Shown here: piece by piece, positions 54,757-64,000 of the stretch
Position numbering within the stretch: the stretch's first letter is position 1
Layout of the letters: every line of letters begins with the position of its first letter
Assembly (NCBI GenBank): GCA_946902985.2
Contig: OX336389.2
Location: 280,657,527-280,721,526 of the forward strand
Length of the DNA stretch: 64,000 nt
From: Meconema thalassinum
Taxonomy: Eukaryota; Arthropoda; Insecta; Orthoptera; Tettigoniidae
Direction of reading: 5' to 3'
The notes under the pieces: generated by a model
What the model was told of the DNA's origin: nothing
The model's input: the letters and a program-made list of their open reading frames with translations, nothing else
Database searches by the model: none
Made by a program: the position numbers and the translations under genes

Positions 54757-55093
54757 ATCATGCGAGCATCAGATCGGGAGTGTCCGAGGACATGTTCAGC
54801 TCGCCAGAGTTTGTAGCTGCTTTTATGCGGACACTCACGGGGTGAGCTACAAGTACCGTTGCGTGTAGAGTGTTGTCTGGGGATGAAAGTGTGAATGTAA
54901 GGATGAGGAATTGGAAGGTAGCGGCTGTGGCCTATAGTTAGGGACTAACCCCGGCATTTGCCTGGAAGGAAGATGGAAACCACAGAAGACCATCTTCAAG
55001 GTTGCCGTCGGGGGGATTCGAACCTCCTCGCATATCGGATGTGAGCGACTGCCTGCAGCCACGCCGTAACGACCATGGCTAACTCACCCGGTA
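54757..55093 (-). repeat. SINE family A, copy 2
   Basis: Same blocks as the 59536 copy: GGGAGTGTCCGAGGACATGT, GTAGCTGCTTTTATGCGGAC, GGCCTATAGTTAGGGACTA, CATTTGCCTGGAAGGAAGAT, the ACCATCTTCAAGGTTGCC core and the minus-strand head with box B GAGGTTCGAATCCCCC. Confidence 0.85.
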
Positions 55094-55860
55094 GTAAGTG
55101 TGGTAATTATTACTTATAAATATTAAGGGTGCCGCTTAGTTCGTGAGGTCACGATGCTTAGCAATGAGTAAAACGACTTGTGATGAGTTGAGCTGAATTT
55201 TACTGCACAATACTGTATGAACAGAAAATGAATTTCAAAGCAAATAGGCTATTTGTTCCTTAGGATACACGTTGTTGCCTTTGAAAATACTCATCATATC
55301 ATCTGACATACCTATATTTAAAGGTGTGGTGTGTAGTGTAAGATAAATCAAATAGTGATCCCAGTGTTGGCCTGAAGTGTATTGAAACCCCAAAAAGACG
55401 ACAGCCCAAATAGGCTTCTGAATTTGTTTCAGAATACTTGAATGCATGCAAAGGTAGTGATGTTGGTGCTTGTATATTTTTTATACATTTATGTAAATTC
55501 TCTCTTTTTCCAGGTAACATGTAGGCCTACTTGTGGCCAAAATTGTGGAGGATTTACTTGAAGTTAGCAAATCATCTCTAAAAGTCCAGTTATTGGTAAC
55601 CAAACATCCTGACTGCTGCTGTTCAGTTCCTGCATTGATCTGATGAAAGTCATTTTAGGCTAGGCCTACTTTTGAAGTAAGATCCTGTATTCTATTTACT
55701 GTATAGTAAATTTAGGAGAGCTAATCACTTAATCAGAACTTGACTAAAGCATGATGAACGAAAAGTGCTTTTGTTATTGACTTTTAACAGTAAGGAACTA
55801 ACGAAAATGCTTGTGGCTTTATCAAGATCATTAGTGTCACTGTGTTTCTCATTTCATTTT
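55094..55860. other. No gene recognised
   Basis: AT-rich DNA with two TAGGCCTA octamers (55522 and 55661). Nothing else can be supported. Confidence 0.45.
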
Positions 55861-55861
55861 T

Positions 55862-56095
55862 CTGACTGCATGGCTCAGCGGTAACGTTCTCGTCTGCTGT
55901 TCCCAAGGTTGCAGGATCGAATCCTGGCACAGTCAGTTGGCATTGGAGGGTAAGCAAATGCGAGGGAGCCGTGTCAGTAGATTTAATGGTTCGTTAAAGA
56001 TCCCCTTTGGGGCAAAATTCTGGCACCCCTGAATCTCTAAACACCACAGTTGTTAAAAGGGACTTAAAACTAATACCATTATTATTCATTTTATT
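55862..56095 (+). repeat. SINE family E, copy 4
   Basis: Box A TGGCTCAGCGGTAACG, box B GGATCGAATCCTGG, GTGTCAGTAGATTTAATGG, CCCCTTTGGGGCAAAATTCT, GGGACTTAAAACTAATACC and the ATTATTATTC end. Confidence 0.85.
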
Positions 56096-56995
56096 TTGAA
56101 CATTATTCACATTTATTCTGTAAAAGTCTTGTATCCTTATTGAAATATTACTAGCATTTTTTTTTCTGAAGGAATCATTAAGAAGTATTTAAGTAGTTTC
56201 TATTTTCTATTTATCCAAGTCTGGCTTTTAGCTCAGACTCCTTTACCTGGCAGTGTCTTGGGTCAGACTTCTGATCCTAGATGAGAGATGTCTAGGGGCT
56301 TGTACCGAAGGGACCTCTGACCGGTCAGGGATCACAATCATATACTGTAATAATTATTAAATATGATTTACTGTACATATTGTCAATTCATTTTTGCATA
56401 TTACTGGATTCTGCTATTCCGTTTATATCAAGCAAATTGTGGGAGCAGACAAAGTAGTACTAAGCAAGTACTGTATTTTATTTCAAGAAAAGGAAAGGAA
56501 AAGTGACTATGTGTTACTTCAACAATTTATTGTAACTGTAACATGGTTACTATTCACACAGAGTAACTGTTCCGGTAACTTAGTTATAATTTTTGGTAAG
56601 TAACTGTAACATAGTTACTTTTAAGAATTAACTTTCCCAACCCTGAATCTCACCTACCATATTCGTCAACTTACAAGACCTGCACCAGACCTCTGAGGAG
56701 GCCATACACCATTATTATTATTATTATTATTACGATTGACCCATTCTTCTGACACCAGCTGTCATGCCACTTTCAAAGTCATACAGCTCACGATGTATAA
56801 CCCTCTGTATTGACCGATGGCTGCGTGGGCTACTATAACTCCTTCCTCCATTATTTAAAAAAAAAACAGATTATAATCGATACTGATAGTTCAAGTCTAG
56901 GTTGGTGATGCCAACGTTGGAGCCCTTCGATCCCCAAAATCCTGCTTCACAAGTCTCACCCAATTGATTACGAGGGCTTTGTGTCGGTTTCTTTT
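56096..56995. other. No gene recognised; includes an (ATT)n run
   Basis: An ATT microsatellite lies at about 56712-56735. No other structure is clear. Confidence 0.45.
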
Positions 56996-57112
56996 GTCTG
57001 GATACCAGATGTCTTGTCCGTTCTCTCCTGGCAGAGCTGGGAATTAAACATGGACTGCCTTGATGACAGCCAAGAATGCTAGCCACTATGCCATGGGATG
57101 GACGCATGTATG
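56996..57112 (-). repeat. SINE family B head fragment
   Basis: CTGGCAGAGCTGGGAATTAA, ACATGGACTGCCTTGATGAC and AGCCAAGAATGCTAGCCAC are the tRNA-head end of family B. The mariner element starts 5 bp further on. Confidence 0.6.
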
Positions 57113-57116
57113 TATA

Positions 57117-58431
57117 AGGTGCGTTCAAAAAGTAACGAGCCGGAGGCATAATTACAGAAACCAGTACCTGTATGTTAGAAGTATTGGCCCTGGCTGTTGA
57201 TGCACTTGTCCCACTGTGACACGAGGAGGTGAATGGCTGTCTCATAAAATTCCCTGGGCTGCGATGTGAACCAGTTCCGCACGTACAGCTGGACGTCGAC
57301 GTCCGAGGTGAATCGTTGGCCCCGCAGAGCCCTTTTCAGGGGACCAAACATGGCGTAATCACACGGAGAGAGGTCTGGACTGTATGGAGGGTGGCCGAGA
57401 ACCTCCCATTTGAATTTCTGCAGGAGTGCCGCGACAGTGTTGGCCATATGAGGCCGCGCATTGTCGTGGAGCAGAATGACCCCACGGGTGAGATTGCCTG
57501 CTCGTTTTGTTTTGATCGCTTGGCGAAGGGTGGTTAAGGTTTGCGAGTAAGGCTAGGCATTCACTGTTGTCCCATGCGGCATGAAGTGTATCAGAAGGGG
57601 GCCATCTTGGTCAAAGAAGAACGTCAGCATCACCTTTCCTGCACTCGTGTGGATGGCCTGGCCTTTTTTGGGTGGTGTTGACCCTGGATGCTTCCACTGG
57701 AGGCTTTGTCGTTTGGATTCTGGTTCGAAGTGATGACACCTTGACTCATCTCCAGCCACCACTCGTGCCAGGAACCCATTCCCTTCCCTCGCCTAACGCT
57801 GCAGATGACCAAGACAGTGGGCCATTCGACATGCTTCCTGGTGTGGTTGAAGACTGTGGGCCACACACTTTGCGCAATTGCAGTCGTTCCTTCATGATGG
57901 TGTGCACACTTCCGACGCTCAATCCGTCCACGGTGGCTGTGGCGTTTACTGTCACTCGGCGGTCCTGGGTAATGAGTGCATCAACCAGCTCGACGTTGTC
58001 ATCGGCAATGCATGGGGGTGCCCCAGACCGGGCATCATCGGCTAACGACACCCGTCCTTCCCTGAAGTGCTTGTGCCACGCCTTGACCCTTGCAAGGGAC
58101 ATGCAGTGTTTGCCGCACACTTGTGACATTCGGCGATAAATGTCCGTTCCCCCTACTCCTTCCGCTGTCAGAAACGGAACAACACCTCTTTGCTCTTCGT
58201 TTGACGCCTCCATGTCACTGTTTGCAATGCGACTGGCAGCATTGGACGATTGATGCATGCTGCTGCTCGCTTTGTATCGTCACGTGATGTGCACGCGGGG
58301 GCCTCTAGCGACGGCCTATGACCTTCCATGCTCTGGTCGGAACCACACCTCGTTACACACGCCACGATTAGCCGATGTAGTCACCGGTTTGCGCATTCCA
58401 GCCTCCGGCTCTTTACCTTTTGAAAGCACCT
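57117..58431 (-). mobile_element. Mariner element, 1315 bp, inactivated
   Basis: Ends AGGTGCGTTCAAAAAG and CTTTTGAAAGCACCT are imperfect inverted repeats of about 30 bp, continuing with AGCCGGAGGC. Both are flanked by TA (57115-57116, 58432-58433). A mariner-type transposase pseudogene fills the minus strand. Confidence 0.9.
57175..58258 (-). pseudogene. Mariner transposase, DD34D, frameshifted
   Basis: Minus strand. The N-terminal helix-turn-helix region at 58200-57900 reads EEQRGVVPFLTAEGVGGTDI, RVKAWHKHFREGRVSLADD, SGAPPC and VDGLSVGSVHTIMKERL. The catalytic core is in other frames. DESRCHHFEPESKRQSLQWK (about 57740-57690) carries the first Asp. HDNARPH (about 57465) carries the second. 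PPYSPDLSPCDYAMFGPLK (about 57385) ends with the third Asp, with 34 residues between the last two. The C-terminus QWDKCINSQGQYF is complete. At least two frame changes (near 57850 and 57550) make it a pseudogene. The near-complete length suggests a full element at insertion. Confidence 0.93.
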
Positions 58432-58699
58432 TATATAAGCTCTACCCAACTTCAGAGGAGAAAAGAATTAACATAGAAAGTGGCAGTGATAGTGACTATG
58501 AGGGGCATGATGATGGAGTGGTCTTGCCTTCCACCAGGGTGAACTCTGTTTCATTCCTAGTTAATGCATGAGGGATATTTTTTAGGTGAACTTTCATGTG
58601 TGGTGCTTCATATTCCATGTTAAATAGGAGGTCCCATGGCTCGTGATCCCAAGATTAAAGGTCACTTAAAACTACAAGCTTCCTTTTTATTTGTCTTTT

Positions 58700-60140
58700 T
58701 GAATGTAATGACTGAAATGATGAATGATAAATGCTCCCTACCACATATTTTAGTTTTCATAGTAAAATCTTTGAACAATCGGATGGTGTTGCCATGGGAT
58801 CTCCATTATCTCCTGTCATCACTAGTTTTATATGCAGGACTTTGAGAATTGTTGCCTTCAGTCCTGCAACCTCAAGCCTTCCATCTGGCTGATGTATGTT
58901 GATGAGACTTTCGTTGTGTGACCTCATGGTGATCACACGTTATACATGTTTCTGGATCATTTGATCAACCAGGATCCAAATATTTGGTTTACTATGGGGA
59001 CAGAACGTGAAGGTTGCCTGCCTTTTCTAGATGTCTTGGTTTCCAAGAAGTCCGATGGCAGCCTGTTATCTTCATGGGTACCTTTCACCACCATGCTTGC
59101 CAGAAATGTGCTGCACTTAATGCTCTTGTTAACAGAGCAAGGACGGTGTGTGTAAGGGATAAACTCGACGGTCAATTTGTGTTCCTAGACTAGGCTTTCC
59201 TGAAGAATGGCTACTCAATGAGAGAGTAATGAGGTGCTACATCCTAAGCTGAAAGGCAGTTTATTGCTGAATGCTCCTGCAAAATTGGCCTATCTGCATA
59301 CAAGCAATCTGTCACGGACAGGATTAGCAATATTCTCAGAAGACACAATATCAAGACCATAGGCAAATCGGTCAAAGGTACTGTTGGTCTTAACTGTGCT
59401 GGAATATATAAGATAAACATTCCATGTTCTTGTGGTCACATATGTAGTGGTGAGACATTTAGGAGAATCACAACAAGGGTCAAGGAACATCGTAGGAATT
59501 TACATCTTTGCCTACCTGAGAAGTCAGCTGGGGCTCTTTTTTTATAGCGTACCGTATGGCTTTTAGTGCCGGGAGTGTCCGAGGACATGTTCGGCTCGCC
59601 AGTTTTGTAGCTGCTTCTAGACGGACACCCAATGGGTGTCCTGCAACCTCAAGGAAAGCTGGAAGGGAAGGGCGAGGAGTTGGAAGGTAGGGGCTGTGGC
59701 CTATAGTTAGGGACCAACCCTGGCATTTGCCTGGAAGGAAGATGGGAAACCACAGAAGACCATCTTCAAGGTTGCCGGCGGGGGGATTCGAACCTCCTCG
59801 CCTCCCGGATGTGAGCGACTGCCATTAGTCATGCCGTAACGACCACGGCTAACTTACCCGGTAGCTGGGGCTGAACATCCCATACAGAATGAACATCAAA
59901 TTCTTTTCGATAAAACATCTGTCATCCATATGGAGAAACATTTCATACATGGAATCATTCGAGAGGCGATAGAAATGACTAAACAGCAGATCATGGCTAC
60001 CCTCTATAGTTTTGTTACCATCTTCTTGGTCCCTGGAGGTCATGGAGTAACAAATTGTTTCGACGTGGCTTCCTGTCTTATACCTATTATCTACGGAGGC
60101 TACATGCCATTCCTTCTTTCATTGTAACCTTGACAAAGGG
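58700..60140 (+). pseudogene. Penelope-like element 2, RT plus GIY-YIG, split by a SINE
   Basis: Plus strand, several frames. RT pieces are SDGVAMGSPLSPVITSF (about 58780-58830), WLMYVDETFVV (about 58890, with Glu in place of the second catalytic Asp) and GCLPFLDVLVSKKSDGSL (59013-59065). GIY-YIG pieces are GIYKINIPCSCGHIC (59401-59445), SGETFRRITTRVKEHRR and SAGALF. After the SINE the frame resumes as FDKTSVIHMEKHFIHGIIRE and AIEM (about 59905-59980), the usual end of this nuclease region. Stops (including one after TFVV) and frame breaks inactivate it. The 3' end TTGACAAAGG ... GTTGAAACGTTGG may be a decayed ribozyme region. Confidence 0.82.
59536..59862 (-). repeat. SINE family A, full-length copy in the Penelope-like element
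   Basis: 327 bp flanked by a 10-bp duplication AGCTGGGGCT (59526-59535 and 59863-59872). A T-run at the low end is the minus-strand A tail. The head at the high end reads ACCGGGTAAGTTAGCCGTGG, then box B GAGGTTCGAATCCCCC. It gives the reference length for the family. Confidence 0.92.
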
Positions 60141-60205
60141 ACAAGTTGTTGTGTTGAAACGTTGGTAATTTTAAATTTCTACTTGATCTAATAGCTCTAA
60201 AGCTA

Positions 60206-61837
60206 CACTCACCGGCAAAAAAAGCGAAACACTACGATTTTCAGACAAAATTCCATGTTGGATTGCTTCTAACCTTGTATTAATCAATTATTATGACATT
60301 TCAACAACATGGCAGTGAATCAGAAGTTAATTACCCTAATTAGTACAATAATTAATATACAGTATTCATCATAACAATCACAACTGTTCAGAAACACGAA
60401 TTAGGAAATGTTGAAACCTGGAATCCATCGTACTGTCCTCACACCTGTTACACTGTATGTTTATGAATGATTACTCTATGACTTAGTCCGTTTGTCCACA
60501 TGTTTGCACCACATTTCCATTGGCTCAATAACGGGTATTTCCACCTCTAGCGGCAGTTACAGCTGTGATTCGATCAGGCATGCTCAGGATGCAATCTCGA
60601 ATGTTCTCTTGTGGTATGAGCTCCCATTCTTCCTCGAGCTAATGTTTCAGGAGAATGACTCCTGGCACGTCTCCCAAGAATATCCCAGACATGCTCTATC
60701 GGGTTTAGGTCGGGACTACAAGCAGGCCACACCATGCGCTCAATTCCGACTTCATCCAGGTAATCACGTACACAGACGGCAACGTGTGGGCGAGCGTTGT
60801 CATGCATCAGCATGAAGTTCTCTCTGATGACAGGTGCAAAAGGGACGATGTGATGTACTAAAATCTCCTCGATGTACCGGTGGGCTGTCAGGCTCCCATT
60901 GTCAACGAACACAAGCTCCGTGCGCGTATCCGAGGTAATACCAGCCCAGACCATCACAGAGCCTCCATTGAACGGTGTCCTTGCAGAGAAGGTACAGGGT
61001 GAATAACGTTCCCCGGGCCTTCTCCATACTCTCTCCCTCCCATCCGGTGCCCTCAAACAGAATCAGGATTCATCCGTGAACAGCACGGAGCTCCACTGCT
61101 CCACAGTCCAGTTTCGATGGGTGTGGCAAATTGCATCCGAGTGACACGGTGCTCACGTCTAAGGAGAGGTCCTGTGGCGGGCCTCTTGGACTGTAAACCC
61201 ACTTCATACAACCTCCTTCTTACTGTCCTTTCACTGATGTTCTTGCCCCGTACTTGCTGCAAGCGATTTCTGGCCTCCACAGCTGTTGTGTGCCGATCAC
61301 GAAGAACTTGCATTGCGAGAAAGCGATCATCGCGCTCAGTAGTGCTTTTCCTATGACCAGAACCGGGCCTTCTGGAGTAGATATTGTCCTCCCTGTACAC
61401 GTTAGAACAAGATGTGCCTATAACGTTTGCCACATAGCGTATACTGCGCCCATCCTCCACTAATGCCACTGCTTTTGCAGCGGTTTCAGGGGAAAGAACC
61501 ATTATGATCTGACTTAGGAGCGAGAATAAATATTGTAGACTAACCGTAACGTCCACGAAAATATGCGGCACGAGAATTCACACCATAAAACCTTAAGACA
61601 GCCGTCTGTGGTTATTCTTGTCTGAAGGCGGGAAACTGTAATATTGGTGCTGTGATTGTCACGATCAACAATGTTTTGCAATTATTGCACTGTAGCTTCT
61701 CAAATGGGCTAATTAACTCCTGATACATTGCCATATCGCTGCAATGTCACAATATTCAATTTGTACAAGGTTTGAAGCCGTCCAACATTGAATTCTGTCT
61801 GAAATTCGTAGTGTTTTGCTTTTTATGCCGGTGAGTG
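60206..61837 (-). mobile_element. Tc1-like transposon, 1632 bp, inactivated
   Basis: Ends CACTCACCGGCAAAAAAAGC and the inverse at 61837 are imperfect inverted repeats extending about 48 bp to CAGACAAAATTC / GAATTCTGTCTG. Flanking TA at 60204-60205 and 61838-61839. Encodes a disrupted minus-strand transposase. Confidence 0.92.
60525..61510 (-). pseudogene. Tc1-like transposase, DD34E, broken
   Basis: Minus strand. N-terminal part (61500-61120): SPETAAKAVALVEDGRSIRY then VANVIGTSCSNVYR, then RRPGSGHRKSTTERDDRF and ISERTVRRRLYEVGLQSKRP. A frame change near 61125 and a TGA stop just after LFTDES (about 61065) separate it from the C-terminal part, which reads RAPDGRERVWRRPGERYS, GGSVMVWAGITSD, MHDNARPHVAVCV and ACSPDLNPIEHVWDILGRR. 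Thirty-four residues lie between the second Asp and the Glu. Another frame change near 60640 scrambles the tail, whose ending (GGNTRY) is still readable at about 60530. Confidence 0.92.
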
Positions 61838-62312
61838 TATATCATGGACTTTTATAAATGTTTCCGTAAGCTTTTAAGGAGGAAAGATTAGCTGTGATTT
61901 TGTGCACGTATATGAAAAGGTATCACTTCTCATCTTGTAATTTAGAAGATATTCTAGTTTAAACAGGAAACTAGCAAATCTTTAAATCTACTTTATTCAT
62001 CATGCACATTTGCATTCTTCCGACTCAAAACTAAAAGCAAACTGAATAAGATGATTAAAGGCAAGCATCAAAATTAAGGTAACTTACATTTTTTTTAGCA
62101 TATTTTCTAAATTCTAGGTAAAAAGTTCTATGTTCATTTATTAGGTGGTGAACAACCTCACATACCAAAAACAACTGTTGACTACTTAGATACGGGTGTA
62201 CGCAGCCCAGATATCTTTATTTAATACCTAACAACTGGGCCCCTTTCATATGTGCATGCACTTTTGTAAAATATTGAAGTTGTAGAAGTTATTTTGCAGT
62301 GTTTCTTCGATT
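61838..62312. other. No gene recognised
   Basis: AT-rich spacer between the two related Tc1-like elements. Confidence 0.45.
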
Positions 62313-62314
62313 TA

Positions 62315-63255
62315 CACTCACCGGCAAAAGAAACGCAACACTTGATTTTTAAACAGCAATGGCAAGCCATTCTCTTCACAGACGAGAAGCGATTCGGTCT
62401 CGGATCGCCTGACGGAAGAGAAAGAGTGGAGGAGGATTGGAGAAAGGTTTTCTCCTGTAACTTTTTCCTCCAGGACTGCATTCGACCAGGGTTCTGTCAT
62501 GGCCTGGGCTGGGGTCAGTATGGAAGCCAGGACTGAACTTTACCTAATTGAGAATGGGACTCTCACAGCTGACCGGTACATCATGGAAGTCCTTGAAAAC
62601 CTTGTTGTACCATTTGCTCCATTTGTCGGGGATGAATTTCGCCTGATGCACGACAACCCATGAGCACACACTGCCCGATGTGTCCAGCAGTACCTGCATG
62701 TGGTTGGAATCGACACACTGGACTGGCCAGCTAGGAGCCCTGACCTCAATCCAATTGAACATGTTTGGGATATGTTGGCCAGAAATGTTTGGCAATGTGC
62801 TCCTGAGACTCTCCACCAACTTCGGGTGATGCTGCATGAGGAGTGGGAACGCATCCCACAGGAAAGCATTTTACAAATCATCGCAAGTATGGCAGAGTGG
62901 TTACGCAAGGTGATTCGTGCTAGGGGTAGAAATACCCGTTTTTAAGTGTTCAGTTCTTGTGTCAGTACCCAAAGGAGTGGATTAATTCTGTAATTATAAA
63001 TTTTGGAACTCAGGTTAACATATTTAAACGACTATGTAATTTAGTCAAAATTTAAGAAATGTTCACTTTTTTTTCTTATTCTAGAAAATTAAACAGATTT
63101 TTTATTTGAAGCAATTTTTTGTGTGTTAAGTGGTTTTCAAATGTTTAGAAAACAATTAATTATGCATAATTTTTACATAAGAAAAATTTCAGTGCAATAA
63201 ATTATGAGAATAATTAAAAAATACAAGTGTTGCGTTTTTTTTTTTACGATGAGTG
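62315..63255 (+). mobile_element. Tc1-like transposon with internal deletion, 941 bp
   Basis: Left end CACTCACCGGCAAAAGAAAC then GCAACACTTG. The right end is its inverse with a T-run expansion (CAAGTGTTGCG ... GATGAGTG). Flanking TA at 62313-62314 and 63256-63257. The left inverted repeat is joined almost directly to the middle of the transposase gene, so about the first half of the gene is deleted. Its terminal motif is shared with the 60206 element. Confidence 0.9.
62343..62945 (+). pseudogene. Tc1-like transposase C-terminal half
   Basis: Plus strand: QWQAILFTDEKRFGLGSPDG (first Asp). A frame break near 62480 follows, then MAWAGVSMEARTELYLIENG, YIMEVLENLVVPFAPFVGDE and MHDNP with a TGA in the following codon (about 62663). 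The frame then runs GIDTLDWPARSPDLNPIEHV with the catalytic Glu, ending at 62945 with RARGRNTRF. The distance from the second Asp to the Glu is again 34 residues. The DNA-binding half is missing. Confidence 0.9.
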
Positions 63256-63257
63256 TA

Positions 63258-63867
63258 TTATAGGAAACTTTTCAGTCAGTCCACACAAATTGTACACAAT
63301 TACATTAGGCGTGAAAACTAATAGTTTAACGCCCTAGCCTGAATGAAATAACGTGGGACTACTTTGCTCCAATATTTAGGCACTTTGTACAGATGTAATA
63401 AAATACCCAAGTTAAAGTTAACAAATAAAGTTCATAATTGCCAAGTAGTGAAGAGGTTTTTGGATTTTCTTTTTACAATGATTTACATAATTTCTAAAAG
63501 TGGGGCAGTGTTTCCCATATGGGGCTGGTTACTTTGCTCCACCTTCAAAATCAATGTTATTTTAATGGAACAATTGGATGGAGCAATGTTACACACTTTG
63601 CACCGTTCCATTTTTACATTTCTTAGGCTAAACAAAATTCCAAATTTCCAAATTTTTTTTTTTTTTTTTTTTAATTACGGATTATTTTTGAAACAAAAGG
63701 AAATAAAAGATTTTCTTGGTGGTACCACTTTCACCATGAAGGAAAACATATTTACACAATCTAGGCACCCTTAAATACTACACAGGTCAATAATTAACTC
63801 AACACCACTCGGAAATATGAAAACAAAAACTTCTATTTACCATCTTCAGTGGATGTATGCTTACTGC
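63258..63867. other. AT-rich end region, no gene supported
   Basis: Contains a T-run at 63652-63672. The 136-residue plus frame at 63364-63774 crosses it and has no family motif. Confidence 0.5.
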
Positions 63868-63926
63868 AATAAGGGGCCGATAACCTAGATGTTAGGCCCC
63901 TTAAAACAACAATTATCATCATCATC
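63868..63926 (+). repeat. GGGGCCGATAACC repeat with (CAT)n end
   Basis: AAGGGGCCGATAACCTAGAT, then GTTAGGCCCCTTAAAACAAC and ATCATCATC, the same terminal block as in the 53.1-53.7 kb pair. Likely a SINE 3' end without its head. Confidence 0.65.
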
Positions 63927-64000
63927 TTACTGCAATATCCTTCCATTCATAAAAAAGTTCTTCCGGTTTTGATGGCCATTTCCATGACTTCTTTGACTTA

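Noticed and set aside
57672..58139. 155-residue plus-strand frame
   Set aside because: It is the antisense shadow of the mariner transposase pseudogene.
60100..60175. Second hammerhead ribozyme at the end of Penelope-like element 2
   Set aside because: GAAACGT is present but the CTGATGA core reads TTGACAAAG and no paired stem I could be found. At most a decayed relic.
63364..63774. 136-residue plus-strand frame near the window end
   Set aside because: It crosses a T-run and has no recognisable motif. Probably chance.

Overview
The window looks like transposon-dense nuclear DNA of an insect with a large genome. The evidence is the repertoire: tRNA-headed SINEs in several families, Tc1/mariner, hAT, piggyBac-like and Helitron DNA elements, two Penelope-like elements, LINE fragments and one nearly complete Ty3/Gypsy element. 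The SINE styles (a GGGGCCGATAACCTAGATG tail, and a core built around GGAAACCACGGAAAACCA) suggest a polyneopteran such as an orthopteran or stick insect. That placement is from memory of similar repeats and is not proven by the sequence. No operon, ribosome binding site, CRISPR array or bacterial-style gene is present. I cannot support a complete host gene; the best host-like signal is a short THAP-type first exon at about 24.70 kb behind a palindromic TGACGTCA site.

Layout. 0-4.8 kb: SINEs, a decayed Tc1-like transposase and a LINE reverse-transcriptase pseudogene. 4.8-11.2 kb: a minus-strand Ty3/Gypsy element with two 680-bp LTRs, an ATAT target duplication and broken gag-pol. 11.2-13 kb: a Penelope-like element (reverse transcriptase plus GIY-YIG) followed by a convincing hammerhead ribozyme fold. 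13-16 kb: pyrimidine-rich degenerate repeats, SINEs and an 0.8-kb hAT element. 16.1-16.8 kb: a 0.69-kb TA-flanked element with roughly 100-bp terminal inverted repeats. 17-26 kb: mostly AT-rich DNA with SINEs, a LINE tail and a 120-bp tandem repeat. 26.3-27.4 kb: a hAT element carrying a transposase relic and a nested SINE.

From 27.9 to 41.5 kb one minus-strand LINE has been split repeatedly. A hAT element (28105-33751) contains a SINE, which contains a second hAT element, which contains a piggyBac-like element, which contains six copies of a ~355-bp repeat. Next to it lie a 278-bp tandem duplication of the insertion junction, a 5.4-kb Helitron-like element filled with ~650-bp repeats, and a 278-bp hAT-type MITE. 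42.5-45.9 kb is a decayed Helitron with OTU, Helitron-N and PIF1-helicase pieces. 46.55-48.02 kb is a complete Tc1-like transposon with an uninterrupted 341-residue DD34E transposase, the only intact long coding region I trust here. 48.3-50.6 kb is a large inverted repeat holding a Helitron terminus. 50.7-53.7 kb has a LINE tail and tandem repeats. 54-64 kb has a Tc1-like MITE, SINEs, a mariner (DD34D) pseudogene, a second Penelope-like element split by a SINE, and two related Tc1-like elements.

The elements do not work together as a pathway. They are a stratified record of insertions whose relative order can be read from the nesting and from perfect target-site duplications. Most boundaries given here rest on matched terminal repeats and duplications read by eye.
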